A DNA stretch of 64,000 nt from Sipunculus nudus. Its lineage: Eukaryota; Annelida; Sipuncula; Golfingiida; Sipunculidae. Below the pieces are notes generated by a model. The model made no database searches. It saw only the letters and a list, made by a program, of their open reading frames with translations, and was not told where the DNA came from. The stretch lies in the NCBI GenBank assembly GCA_026874595.1, contig CM049306.1:1068019-1132018 (forward strand). The letters run 5' to 3'. A program made the position numbers and the translations under genes. This document shows, in pieces, positions 1 through 10,530 of this stretch (position 1 is its first letter; every line of letters starts with the position of its first letter).

Positions 1-116
1 AGCTGTAATTACTGGTGTCTGTGGATGTAGGTCAGTGCTATCAGGTTTGTGTCACTTCTGGGCATGCATTGCTAGTTGGCTTTCTGGTATGTGCATGCAC
101 AGGCATATATGCACAG

Positions 117-609
117 GCAAGTTTTCAGTTTTATCATGTCAAGCTGCCTATAAGCTACATAATGACCAAAACCAGACGAGTGTAGCTTAAAAATTGACAA
201 AGATAGAAAATGTAGCATGACTATTTTCAAATTATCAAGTTTTAACCTAAAAATGCGTAACCATGGTAACGCAGATTTGAGTCAGATACCCATCATATAA
301 AAGGCTATGGAATGACGAATAATACAAGCTATGGTTTAAATGGCTACGACCATTTGTTACAAAGTTATGGAGCAAAAACTGTATTGCATACTTTCAATGA
401 CCTTGACCTTCACTATGATGCGATGTTGACCAAAAACAATAGGGTTCCAGGACTTTGGGTTGTCAATCATCCTTATAAGTTTCAAGTCGATTGCTGCAAA
501 ACTGTGGCCAGGAGAGTGCAGACAAACAAACAAAAAAACAAACAAGGGACCTATGGGTCACTGTGCTCAGCTGACGTTAACCTTGAAGGTGAAAATCTAA
601 AATAATATC
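117..609 (+). repeat. Composite repeat module (X-box and nuclear-receptor motif part)
   Basis: This stretch matches a module that recurs at 6090-6960, 10540-10910, 11870-12210, 15110-15470 and 16060-16400. Shared landmarks in order are a TTTTATCATGTCAAGCTGCC segment, an AACCAGACG/CTAGACC-TAGCTT segment, the palindrome GTAACCATGGTAAC at 257-270, a TGACCTTGACCTT tract near 398-411, AAAAACAATAGGG, and a GTTTCAA..ATTGCTGCAAAACTGTGGCC block ending in (ACAAACA)n. It shows no protein-coding signal: the 97-codon frame inside it is not conserved among copies. It ends in a GGGACC..GGTCAC..GCTCAGCTGA sequence at 543-574 that is itself dispersed in the window. Confidence 0.75.
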
Positions 610-1739
610 TAATGGAGATAAAGTGTAAGAGGAAGAGGTAATAAAGGCCATGGTTGGTTTATATGATTGGTTTGTATTGATGAGCAAGAAATTGTTGCAA
701 AAAATATTTTGTGACCTGACCATGTGTTTCCTAATGTTGAAACTAAAGCATGTGAGCAGTTTGTGAACAAATGATCTGTACTATTACCATGATCATTAGT
801 TGGTTTTTAGATTAACTGTTGACATTTCAGTAGTTTACACATTTGTTCAATTGAATCTATTTTTTTGTATAATATATAATATTGAATATATATGTATTTT
901 ATTTATGAAATGTATACAGTTGAAATATAGCTAATTAACAACATAAAACAGGGCAAACAAAGCCTGATCTCAAATTCTGCTGAGGCAGGAAAATAATGAA
1001 GAAATGTTTGTATTAAATCCTGATTTTTTTATCACATCAATTATTTTCTAATTTAAGTTTATATTTCTATACATTTCCAATTTAACATATATATCTGAAT
1101 ATAAAAGTTGATTCATAATTCTCAATTGCATCATCATAAATCTCAATCTTGTCAGATAACACCACATCATGCATACAAATGTTTATTTATTTTTTACCAC
1201 AAAAATATATCTTTTAAATCTGCAAAACAATAAATATCTAAAAATAATACTTGATTTAGATTTCACAATTTTTAATTGTGTCTTTATTTATCCATAATGT
1301 GCTTCATATTTTATAATAATTTAAGCATACTGATGGGTTCCTTTATATTTGTTAAAATCATTTATAAGAAAATTGATTTCTTTAAAATTGCTACATTACA
1401 CCGACAACATTGCATCTTCTGGATTACACCTTGAATTATTTTTTCAAGGAAAGTTTTTGCATATCAGAGTGGAAACAGCCTTTCAATTAAGGAGATACAG
1501 TGAAAACAATAACAATTACTGCATAACACTTGGTGGGTTGGATTTGCAGGGGGGGGGGGGGTGATTAGGGTGGTGATATGAGAATAACTGTACACCTGTC
1601 ACAGCAGAGGATCTCCCCCAGTGACTGTAACAAATCAGAAACCCTGGCATAGCTGACTTCCAGTGACCTGGAGTGGGACCCTGCATCTGTAATCAAAGCA
1701 AGTGACTACAGAAAAAAAATCAATAACTAGCTTAATTTT
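610..1739. other. AT-rich unique stretch, no gene seen
   Basis: Mostly A/T-rich sequence with no supported exon or repeat family. A run of 12 G residues lies near 1550-1561. A minus-strand segment at about 1600-1690 has an acceptor-like TTTGATTACAG and a short open frame, but it matches no family I recognise and I do not call it. Confidence 0.5.
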
Positions 1740-2416
1740 CAAGCTTTTATTTCCAAATTTCAGATTTAGACAAACTAAATATTTATGTTTACATGCTGTG
1801 AAAATTAAATCAATGGTGCTTACAGGAAAAAAACGTGCCATGGTCAAAGTTGGGCAAAATTTAAGGTACTAATTTTTTTTTTATGCTAATAACTTACAAA
1901 ATTTACAAAATTCAGATCTAATTTGGGGTAAACAATTGAATCTTAATTAAACATAGTTATATACTTGAAAAAATAGACTCTAGTTTCAAAATTTTTCATG
2001 TTAAGTGAGTTATTATTTTTCCTGATTTTTTACAAAGTCCAATTTGTTTGGGCCCACAACTTAAAGAATTTATACTTTACAGACTTAATTTCTGGCATGT
2101 ACATAGGAACTATATAGAGGAATATTTATGGTAAATATGAGGAAAAACAGATGAGTGGTTTTGATATGAGGCAGTCCTGAAGTGTGAAAATAGGATTTTA
2201 ATAAAAAATTGAGGTTTTTCCTTAATTTCTCAAAGGAACGAAGTCGCAAAGACCCAGTTTTCGGCTTGGTAGGAGATCTTGGGGACATCTAACATTATGC
2301 TGAATTTTGGATTCCTAGGTCTTACGGTTTCAAAACGTGCCACATCTACGGACGGACGGACGACGGACAATGGACCACGACTATAGCTCAGGTGACTTAT
2401 AGTCAGCTGAGCTAAA
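1740..2416 (+). repeat. Dispersed repeat family R3, copy 1, with 3' terminal hairpin
   Basis: About 670 bp shared with 28090-28745 and 59205-59840. All three share CCATGGTCAAAGTTGGGCAA, a TAACTT/AATTTG spacer, an ACATAG..TATA..GGAATAT block, and then GGTTTCAAAA followed by a GACGGACGGAC-type tract. The 3' end folds as a long hairpin (2384-2414): arm TAGCTCAG, inner arm TGACT, loop TAT, inner arm AGTCA, arm CTGAGCTA, followed by an A-run. There is no coding capacity. The hairpin followed by A residues suggests a non-autonomous mobile element, but I cannot assign the class. Confidence 0.65.
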
Positions 2417-2429
2417 AAACTAGACGACC

Positions 2430-2660
2430 ATAGGTCGAATGCTTGCCGGAAATTGGAAGTGAAACACAGACGGACAGACAGAACATATTGTCGGTTTTCT
2501 ATTAATGGAATGACTCTCAGGGACATTGCTGAGAATATGTGGCCGTAGAATGACATATGAGACAAAAGAACAGGCAAGCAGACAAAGCTTACAACAAAAG
2601 ACGAACAGACAGACCTACTGACTTTGTGAGACAAGATTGACACCAGATGACATAACCTGG
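2430..2660 (+). repeat. Composite repeat leader segment
   Basis: Near-identical to 13553-13790: GCTTGCCGGAAAT, ACACAGACGGACAGACAG, ACATATTGTCGGTTTTCTAT and GACTCTCAGGGACATTGCTGAG occur in the same order. It precedes a ~330-bp monomer array in both places, so the two regions are copies of one larger duplicated unit. Confidence 0.75.
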
Positions 2661-3950
2661 TGATTGAGAAGATTGAAAGGAAGAAAATGATTTATAATTT
2701 ATGTAATTTAGATTTATAATTTTGGAGGTATGGCGAATTAATGATATACTAGGGAGGCTCGACTGTAGCGCCCTCTAGCTGACATATTCCGAAGACGACA
2801 AATGCGTTTCGTATTATTAGTGTATACCATGAGATGTCCCAGTTTCAAAAGGATTCCGTCAAAGCTGTGGCCTGTAGAATGCTATATGTAAGGCGTAAGA
2901 ACCAGCAAGCAGGCGACTTTGAGGATAACGGACAAACAGATGGACACACTGACAAAGTGACAGAAGATTGAAACCAGATGCCTTAATCAGGTTATGGAGA
3001 AGACTTAAAGGGAGAAAATAAGCCAAAGTTTATGTAACTGAGCCTTTCGGTGTAGAGATATGGCCAATACAATGGTATGTGTGTGAGGGTTGTGTGCAGC
3101 GCCCACTAGTGGCCATATCTGGAAAATGAAAAAATTATTTCTAGATATTAGTGTAAGACATAAGATGTAAGAGTTTCAAAAGGATTCCGTCAAAACTGTG
3201 GCCTAAAGAATGCTATATGTGAGACGCAAGAGCCAACAAGGAGGCGTATTTGTGGACAACTGACAAACAGACGAAAACACTGACAAAGTGACTCAAATTG
3301 AGTCCAGATGACTACTCCAGGTTATGGAGAAGACTCAAAGGAAGAAAAAAGCTACAGTTTATGTAACTGAGGTTTATAGTTTTGGAGATATTGCCAAAGC
3401 ATGATATGTTGGGAGAGGTTCGAGTTCAGCGCCCCCTAGCGGCCATATCCGGAAAATGAAAAATTCGTTTCGAGATATTAGTGTAAGACTTGAGATGTAA
3501 TAGTTTCAAAAGGATTCTTTCAAAACTGTGCCCTTTAGAATGCTATATGTGAGACGCAAGAGCAAGCAGGCGAATTTGAGGACAACTGACAAACAGACAG
3601 ACACACTGACAAAGTGTCACAAAATTGTGACCAGATGACTACACTAGGTTATGGAAAAAACTCAGAAGAAGAAAATAAGCTATAGTTTATGTAATTGAGG
3701 CTTATAATTTTGGAGATATGGCCAAAATATGATATGTTCGGGAGGTTCGCATCCAGCGCCCCCTAGCGGCCCTATTCAAAAAATGAAATAACGATTTAGA
3801 GATACTAGTGTAGGACTTATAATATGTCAGTTTCAGAAAGATTCCTGCAATAATGTGGCCTTTGGCGCAAGATGAATGAAATCTCGAAATATCTCTATTC
3901 ACGAGATATTTTACGAGATACTGCAATACTTGTTATAAAATCTTGTGGTA
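2660..3950 (+). repeat. ~330-bp tandem monomers, four copies
   Basis: Landmark spacing is regular: the CAGCGCC..CTAG..GGCC core starts at 2766, 3097, 3427 and 3754, giving intervals of 331, 330 and 327 bp. Each monomer runs through TTATAGTTTTGGAGATATGG, the core, TTTCGAGATATTAGTGTAAG, AGTTTCAAAAGGATTC, CAAAACTGTGGCCT, ATGCTATATGTGAGACGCAAG and GACAAACAGACGGACACAC. The core reads on the minus strand as a CTCF-like sequence (for example 3097-3115 and 3427-3445). The same monomer recurs at 9900-10440, 13790-14980, 15480-15950, 16840-17010 and 18360-19870. Confidence 0.85.
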
Positions 3951-4440
3951 CTAGTTGAATGCTACCTGATGCAAAAAACTAGATCACACTAGCTTTAAAA
4001 CTGACAAAGTTAGAAAAATAAGACCCCTTATATTCGAATATCATGACTATTCCCCAAAAATTTGTAACCATGGTTACGGCAAATTTGAGTCTGCTACACA
4101 CCAGATGACAGGCCTTGGAATGACGATTAAAATGAGCTATTGTTGAAGTAGATACGACTAATAGTCACAAAGATATGAAGAAAAAACCGTTTTGAGAATT
4201 TTTGACGACCTTGACCTTGACCTTTGACCTATTTTAACCAAAAACAATAGGGCACCTAGAAATTTAATTCTCCATCATCTCTGAAAGTTTTAAGGTGATT
4301 GTGGCAAAATTGTGGCCAGGAGAGTGCAGACAAACAAACAGACAGACATACAAGATGACCAGAGGTCACGCGCTTGCCGGAAATGGAAATGATACAGACA
4401 GATAGACAGAGAGTGCATGTAGAAACAGTCATATGAATGA
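3950..4440 (+). repeat. Composite module with palindrome GTAACCATGGTTAC and DR1 motif
   Basis: Follows the 330-bp monomers. It contains the 14-bp palindrome at 4064-4077 and three AGGTCA-type half-sites at 4212-4230 (TGACCT repeats at spacing 0 and then 1, minus-strand reading AGGTCA). It then has AAAAACAATAGGG and (GACAAACA)n, and ends in a CGCTTGCCGGAAATGG arm. The order is the same as at 15080-15470 and 16040-16400. Confidence 0.75.
4212..4230 (-). promoter_or_regulatory. Triple nuclear-receptor half-site (DR0 + DR1)
   Basis: The minus strand reads three AGGTCA half-sites; the distal two form AGGTCA-A-AGGTCA, an exact DR1. Exact copies lie at 15335-15353 and 16287-16305, and a fourth with an extra half-site at 13399-13423. 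Imperfect copies lie near 398, 6811, 9169, 9655, 10764, 12088, 17645, 18121, 20208, 29440 and 34620. DR1 is a known binding form for RXR, HNF4 and COUP-TF receptors; binding here is only inferred. Confidence 0.4.
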
Positions 4441-4539
4441 GCAACATTGTGGGGGCAGCAGAAACGGATAATATGTTTATTTATGCATGCTGACCTTTAA
4501 CAGCTGCATATCTTTCTAGTGTAAAAGGGACCAAGTTCA

Positions 4540-5680
4540 AAATTTTTTCATGAAATCCCGTTAATCTCGTTTGACAAGAAGCAGTGAGACGTTTTCAGGT
4601 TTGTCATGTCAAGCTGGCCAAATGATATGAAATGCCGAAAACTAGACCTGTCTAGCTATAAAAGCCGCTGAGTTATAAGCATTTGCATGAAATCTCGTGT
4701 TTTCTCGTTTGACGGGAAATGGTGCAAGCTTTGGCAAGATTTCCAGTTTTGTCATGTCAGGTTTGTCAAATATTACAAAATGCCGGAAACTAGACCTGTC
4801 TAGCTGCAAAAGTCGCCGTGTTATCAGCATTTACGTGAAATCATGTTTTTTTCTCACTTGACGAGATATAGTACGAGATTTGGCAAGACGAGCAGTTTTA
4901 TTATGTCAAGACGGCCAAACGTTACGAAATGGCAAAAACTAGATCCGTCTAGCTGTAAAAGTCGCCAAGTTATAAGCATTTCCGTGTACTCTCGTGTTTT
5001 CTCGTTTGACGAGATATGGTGCAGGATTTGGCCAGTCTTGTAGATTTGTCATATCAAACTCTCTAAATGTTATGAAATGGCGAAAACTACATCTGTCTAG
5101 CTGTAAAAGTCGCCGAGTTATTAGCATGTCTGTGAAATCTCCTTTTTTATCGTTTGACGAGATATGGTGCGAGATTTGGCCAGTCTTGCAGGTTTGTCAT
5201 GTAAAGCCGTCCAAATGTTAATGAATGCCAAAAACTAGACCTGTCTAGCGGTGAAAGTCGCCGACTTATATGCATTTCTGTGAAATCTCGTTTTTCCACA
5301 TTTGACCAGATATAGTGCGAGATTTCGCCAAGTATCACAGTTTTACTATGTCAAGTTGGCCAAATGTTACCAAATGCCAAAAACTAGACCTGAGTAGCTG
5401 TAAAAGTCGCCTAGTTATAAGCATTTCCATGATATCTCGTTTTTTTCTCGCTTGACGAGATATGGTGCGAGATTTGGCCTGATTTCTTTTCTGGCGTGTC
5501 AAGCTGGTCATATGTTATGAAATGCAGGAAACTAGACCTGTGTAGCTGTAAAAGTCGCCGAGTTATAAGCATTTCTGTGAAATCTCGTTTTTTCTCGTTT
5601 GACGATAAACCGAGCGAAATTTGACGAGACTTGCAATTGAATGACTTAGAACCAAGGGGAAGCAGCCTCATGCAAAAAAC
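4540..5680 (+). repeat. ~149-bp tandem array, about 7 copies, with CTCG...CGAG palindromes
   Basis: Unit landmarks are AAAAACTAGACCTGTCTAGC, TAAAAGTCGCCGAGTTATAA, GCATTTCCGTGAAATCTCG, TCTCGTTTGACGAGATATGG, TGCGAGATTTGGC and CATGTCAAGCTGGCCAAATG. The TTTGACGAG landmark recurs at about 4700, 4857, 5007, 5155, 5304, 5453 and 5602. Each unit contains a perfect TCTCGT-TTG-ACGAGA hairpin nested inside AAATCTCG...CGAGATTT in the better copies. Two further copies are at 6240-6600. Short frames on both strands here are not conserved between units. Confidence 0.8.
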
Positions 5681-5909
5681 TAGACCCTTGAAACATAAAT
5701 ATTAACCGAGATAGAAGCCAAAAACTGCATATTTTCAGATCGTCAAGTTTAACCCACAAATTTGGTAACCATGGTAACGGCAGCACAAAGCTACATGTGC
5801 GGAGGAATAAGCCAATGTTCCTAGTTTAAGATACAACGATAAAAATTGTGCCATGTTTAAAATTATTTTAGATATTGCAGAAAAATGATATGTTACAGTG
5901 TTCCAGGTA

Positions 5910-5928
5910 CCACGCCCCCTGGTGGCTA
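5910..5928 (-). promoter_or_regulatory. Strong CTCF-like core
   Basis: The minus strand reads TAGCCACCAGGGGGCGTGG, which follows the known vertebrate CTCF consensus closely through the CCACCAGGGGGCG core. Identical copies lie at 11633-11651 and 12947-12965. The motif is seen in sequence; occupancy by CTCF is not shown. Confidence 0.45.
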
Positions 5929-6218
5929 TTTCCAAAAAATGAAAAACTGATTTCGAGATATTTATAAATAACACAAAATATATCAATTTCAAAGCCATTG
6001 TTAAAAAAATGCAACCTGTAGGTCATATTTAATGAAATCTCGAAGACTCTCGTTTGACGAGAAATGGTGCGAGATTTGGCGAGACTTTTAGTTTTATCAT
6101 GTCAAGCTGCCTATAAGGTACATAATGACCAAAACCAGACGTCTGTAGCTTAAAAATTGACAAAGTTACAAAAAATGGTCGTGTTATTTCCAATTTCCAT
6201 GATTTTTGCCCAAAAAAT

Positions 6219-6232
6219 GTAACCATGGTAAC
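6219..6232 (+). promoter_or_regulatory. RFX X-box-like palindrome
   Basis: GTAACCATGGTAAC fits the X-box consensus GTNRCC, 0-3 spacer, RGYAAC exactly, with a 2-bp AT spacer. Exact copies are at 257-270, 5765-5778, 6668-6681, 11488-11501, 12802-12815 and 17504-17517. GTAACCATGGTTAC variants are at 4064, 10623, 15187 and 16139, and two more divergent ones at 11943 and 20068. RFX binding is inferred. Confidence 0.4.
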
Positions 6233-6239
6233 GGCACTT

Positions 6240-6950
6240 GCATATTTGTCGTGTCAAGCTGGTCTAGTGGAACTAAATGCCGAAAACCAGACGTGTCTAG
6301 CTGTCAAACTGGCCCAGTTATAAGCATTTCCGTGAAATCCCGTGTTTTCTCGTTTGACGAGATAAGGTGCGAGATTTGGCCTGTCTTGCAGCTCTGTCGT
6401 GTCAAGCTTGTTTGGTGGAACGAAATGCCGAAAACCAGACCTGTCTAGCTGTAAAAGTCGCTGAGTTATAAGCATTTCCGCGAAGTCTCGTTTTTTCTCG
6501 TTTGACGAGATATGGCGCGAGATTTGGCGTAACTTTCAGTTCTGTCGTGTCAAGCTGGTCATGTGGAACAAAATGCCGAAAACTAGATCTGCCTAGCTTA
6601 AAAACTGACAAAGTTACAAAAAAATGGTCGTGTTATTTCCAATTCCCATGATTTTTGCCCAAAAAATGTAACCATGGTAACGGCAAATTTAAGTAAGCTA
6701 CATATCAAAAGAAAGGCCAGGTGATGACGAAAAAAATGAGCTATTGCAGAAGTGGATAAGCCTATTTATGGCGAAGTTATAGTGCAAAAACCGTTAACCA
6801 CACCTGTCGTGACCTTGACCCTTGACCTTGGAGCAATGTTGACCAAAAACAATAGGGTTCCAGGGTGTTCGGTTGTCAATCAACCCTGTAAGGGTCATGT
6901 CGATTGCTGCAAAATTGTGGCCAGGAGAGCGCAGACAAACACACAAATAA
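6240..6950 (+). repeat. Two ~149-bp units followed by composite module
   Basis: Units like those of 4540-5680 occupy 6240-6600. A module with GTAACCATGGTAAC at 6668-6681, a TGACCTTGACC tract at about 6810-6830 and AAAAACAATAGGG at 6846 follows. It leads into the AC-rich (ACAAACA)n tract before the hairpin cassettes. Confidence 0.7.
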
Positions 6951-7103
6951 ACAAAAAAACAAACAGACAAATGGACATACGCAACTGACCAACCAACTTG
7001 CCGAAATCGAAGATTTCCGGCAAGCAACAAACAGACAGACAAACAGACATACGCAACTGAGCAATATGCTTGCCGAAATCTTTGATTCCGGCAAGCAACA
7101 AGT
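6950..7103 (+). repeat. Paired hairpin cassettes
   Basis: Two tandem cassettes, each (CAAACAGACATACGCAACTGA) followed by a hairpin of CTTGCCGAAATC, a 3-nt loop and GAT(T)TCCGGCAAG. The first loop is GAA and the second TTT. The same paired arrangement recurs at 10905-11032, 12225-12342, 16460-16564, 17790-17904 and 20341-20470. Confidence 0.75.
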
Positions 7104-7371
7104 GCAAGATGTAATCATGACATAGTTGCCAGCGTTTGCCAAGACCATTTTCTCTCTCAGTTTGGTACACGCATTTCCAGGTATAGCTAAATAAAATGCT
7201 GCAGCGCCATCTGGTATTTATTTTCCAAAATGATACAAGTAGTCTTCGAGATATTTTATGTCAATGTATATATATCTCGTTTGACGAGAAATAGTGCGAG
7301 ATTTTACGAGACTTGCAGTTGTATGATAAACACCTCATTAACTAGAATACGGGTAGTCGACAAGCGACTAC
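7104..7371 (+). repeat. Composite fragment with CTCF-like core, interrupted by an insertion
   Basis: Contains GCAGCGCCATCTGGTA at 7201-7216, which on the minus strand is CTCF-like with the CCAGATGGCGCTG form. It also has TTTCGAGATATT-type sequence and a CTCGTTTGACGAG palindrome near 7278. It ends in the 7-bp-stem hairpin GTAGTCG-ACAAG-CGACTAC (7353-7371), immediately against the terminal repeat of the next element. Confidence 0.55.
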
Positions 7372-8927
7372 TTGTATCCGCCTAAATCAGAATGGAACGG
7401 GTGAAGTGTTGCATATTAGCATGGATATTTTATCCCATGGCAGACAAACAGATGGGAGCTGTGCAAACATGGCTGCAGGTGGCGCCACCAGTTTTGCGTA
7501 TGATAAAAAGCTATGTGAGATTTATACACATGCAAAATTTTGGCCCAATCGGTCAAACGGTTCCCTAGATATGAGCTTGGATGTCTGCAGCGTAAACTTG
7601 ATTGTAGGTGGCGCCACCTGTCATAAAATCAGAAAAGCTATCCAGGATGTATAAGCATGCCAAATTTCAGGTGAATTAGTCAAACCACTGCAGAAATATG
7701 AGTGATTTTAACCCAAGGCAGACGAACAGATGGACACTGTGCAAACATGGTTGCAGGTGGTGCCACCATTTTCGGTGTATGTTATAAAGCTCTCCAAGGG
7801 CTACATTTGTGCAAAAAGATTTTCCTGATCGGTCAAACGGTTCCTGAGATATGAGCTTGGATGTCTGCAGCGTAAACGTGAATGTAGGTGGCGCCACCTG
7901 TCATAAAATCAGAAAAGCTATCCAGGATGTATACGCATGCTAAATTTCAGGTGAATTAGTCAAGTCACTGCAGAGATATGAGTGATTTTAACCCAAGGCA
8001 GACAAACAGATGGACACTGTGCAAACATGGTTGCAGGTAGCGCCACCATTTTTGGTGTATGTTATAAAGCTCTCCAAGGGCTACATTTGTGCAAAAGAAT
8101 TTTCCTGATCGGTCAAACGGTTCCTGAGATATGACTTTTGATGTCTGCAGCGTAAACGTGAATGTAGGTGGCGCCACCTGTCATAAAATCAGAAAAGCTA
8201 TCCAGGATGTATACGCATGCCCAATTTCAGGTGAATTAGTCAAGTCACTGCAGAGATATGAGTGATTTTAACCCAAGGCAGACGAACAGATGGACACTGT
8301 GCAAACATGGTTGCAGGTGGCGCCACCATTTTTGGTGTATGTTATAAAGCTCTCCAAGGGCTACATTTGTGCAAAAGAATTTTCCTGATCGGTCAAACGG
8401 TTCCCGAGATATGAGCTTGGATGTCTGCAGCGTAAACGTGAATGTAGGTGGCGCCACCTGTCATAAAATCAGAAAAGCTATCCAGGATGTTTACGCATGC
8501 CCAATTTCAGGTGAATTAGTCAAGTCACTGCAGAGATATGAGCGATTTTAACCCAAGGCAGACGAACAGATGGACACTGTGCAAACATGGTTGCAGGTGG
8601 CGCCACCATTTTTGGTGTATGTAATAAAGCTCTCCGAGGGCTACATTTGTGCAAAAGAATTTTCCTGATCGGTCAAACGGTTCCCGAAATATGTGGGTTT
8701 ATGTGTGGAAACAGACGCACAAACGGACGCAGAGCGCAAAGGAAAGGTCAGAGGTCAAAACAAAATCGGGGCGCAGCAGTTCACATGTGACCCGAACATA
8801 ATCCCGGGTTTCGGAAAATTCCGCCCAGCGGTTACGGAGGAGTTCTCCGGACACCTACGCCGCGGCGGCGGCGGCGGCGGCCAGCTGAAAACATAGTATC
8901 CGCAAAACTCTGTTTTGGCGGATACAA
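7372..8927. mobile_element. Non-autonomous element of 280-bp tandem units with terminal inverted repeats
   Basis: The ends are inverted copies: TTGTATCCGCC at 7372-7382 and GGCGGATACAA at 8917-8927. The interior is a tandem array with exact 280-bp spacing: GCAAACATGG starts at 7741, 8021, 8301 and 8581, with a first divergent unit at 7463. Each unit has two AGGTGGCGCCACC palindromes (for example 7606, 7755 variant, 7886, 8166, 8315, 8446, 8595), so the 280-mer looks like a heterodimer of two ~140-bp halves. The right end carries a terminal hairpin, GTATCCGC..AAAAC with its complement, at 8896-8925, and a GC-rich CGGCGG run near 8862-8881. There are no transposase or other coding signs. A second, inverted copy is at 34503-35880. 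Confidence 0.7.
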
Positions 8928-9530
8928 TTACTACCTATTGCAAAAAACCAGACCTCTGTAGCTATAAAAATCACAAAATTAGAAAGAAAAAATCAAATTT
9001 CATGATTTTTTTCCCAAAAAATACGCACCCCTGCTTACAACAGACCGGGACGATTAGGTCACTGGAGGAAAGGCCAAGGAATGACAAGCAAAATGAACTG
9101 CAGTTTATGTAGCTACGATAAATTTTGACGAAGATATGAAGGAAAAACCGTTTTCATGTTTTTTCGTGACCGTGACCTTGACCTTGGACCGATCATGGCC
9201 AAAAAGAAAAGGCTTGGACAGTTACCGATTTTACACTTTTCCTGTAAGTTTCAGATCAATTGCTGCAAAACTGCGACCTGTAGAGTGCGGACAAACAGAC
9301 CCACAAACAAACAAGATGTAATCATGACATAGTCGCCAGTGTTTGCCAAGAACCGTGACCTTGCCCTTGGACCGATCAAGGCCAAAAACAATAGGCTCCG
9401 AGGGATACCGATTTTACACTTGACCTATAAGTTTCAGATCAATTGCTGCAAAATTGCGACCTGTAGCGTGCGGACAAACAGACAAACAAACAAACTAGAT
9501 GACCAGAGGTCACGCGCTTGCCGGAAATGA
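8928..9530 (+). repeat. Composite module, two nuclear-receptor-tract units
   Basis: The CAAAAAACCAGACCTCTGTAGC start resumes the composite interrupted at 7371. Two related units follow, with GTGACCTTG..CCTTGG at 9169-9186 and 9355-9371. Each continues with GACCGATCA..GGCCAAAAA, GTTTCAGATCAATTGCTGCAAAA and CGACCTGTAG. It ends in GACCAGAGGTCACGCGCTTGCCGGAAATGA (split here only by reading), a segment also at 4358-4387 and 17969-17998. Confidence 0.65.
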
Positions 9531-10530
9531 CGTAAAGTTAGTAAGATAAACGATCAATGTCAAAGTGAAAGAAAATAATCCCTAGTTTGTAAAGACAGAA
9601 TCATTATTAACAAAGTTCTGAAGAAAAAAAATGTTGATATGTTTTCATCACCTTGACCTTTGACTTATTTGAATAATAAACAAAGGGCTTCCAGATATCA
9701 TTACGAAATATGACAAGTGTAAGTTACAAAGCGATTCTTGCAAAATTGTGGCCAGTAGAATACTACATGTGACACGTAAGAACCAGGAAGCAGGTGAAAT
9801 TGAGGACAACTGACAAACAGACAAACATACTGACAAACTGACCAAAGATTGAGACCAGTTGACTTAATCATGTGATGGAGAAACCTCAGAGAAAGATAAT
9901 AAGCTATAGTTTATGTAAATTAGGTTTATAGTTTTGGAGATATGGGCAAAAAAAGATATGTTGTGGAAGTTTGAGTGCACCGCCCCCTAGCGGCCATATC
10001 TGGAAAATGAAAAATTAGTTTCGAGATATTAGTGTAAGACATAAAATGTAATAGTTTTAAAAGGATTCTTTAAAAACTGGGACCTGTAGAATGCTATATG
10101 TAAGACGCAAGAACCGGCAAGCAAATAAGCAAATTTGAGGACAACTGAGAAACAGACGGACACACTGACAAAGTGACTCAAGATTGAGTCGAAATGACTA
10201 CACCAGGATTTAGAAAAGACTCAGAGGATGAAAATAAGCTATAGTTTATGTAATTGAGGCTCACAGTTTTGGAGATATGGCCAAAACATGATATGTTGGG
10301 GAGGTTTGTATACAGCGCCACCTAGCGGCTGCATTCAAAAAATGGAAAAACAATTTCGAGATAATAGTGTAGGACTTACGATATGTCAGTTTCAAAAAGA
10401 TTCCTGCAAAACTGTGACCTCCAGGGCACGATTACTGAAATCTTGAAATATCTCGTTTGACGAGATATTATACGAGATATCACAAGACCTGTAATAAAAT
10501 CGTGCAGTACTTATTAAATGCTACCTGATG
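9530..10530 (+). repeat. Composite with two ~330-bp monomers
   Basis: 9530-9900 (TCAAAGTGAAAGAAAATAAT, CACCTTGACCTTTGACTTAT, CCAGGAAGCAGG) matches 18010-18360. Two 330-bp monomers follow, with cores at 9978-9996 and 10313-10331. The second core, CAGCGCCACCTAGCGGCTG, is a diverged form. A CTCGTTTGACGAG palindrome near 10451 closes the block. Confidence 0.75.

Larger units (their letters stand above)
5680..6240 (+). repeat. Composite module with CTCF-like core and X-box palindrome
   Basis: Related to 11340-11790 and 12650-13110. It includes TTTCTATCGC/AACATAAATATTAACCGAGATAGAAG, GTAACCATGGTAAC at 5765-5778, GCCAATGTTCCTAGTTT, the CCACGCCCCCTGGTGGCTA core at 5910-5928, then TCGAGATATTTATAAATAACAC and a CTCGTTTGACGAG palindrome near 6048. 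A second GTAACCATGGTAAC lies at 6219-6232. Confidence 0.7.

Noticed and set aside
1600-1690. Minus-strand acceptor-like TTTGATTACAG with a short open frame
   Set aside because: Does not match the ATG7 regions still missing, and the donor context is weak.
3414-3426. GGTTCGAGTTC in 330-bp monomers resembling a tRNA B box
   Set aside because: No matching A box at the right distance, no cloverleaf and no terminator; other monomers lose the match. Not a tRNA or a convincing SINE promoter.
6950-7103. CRISPR-like arrangement of hairpin repeats and linkers
   Set aside because: Only two cassettes per site, linkers are the conserved part rather than unique spacers, there are no cas genes, and the context is an intron-containing animal genome.
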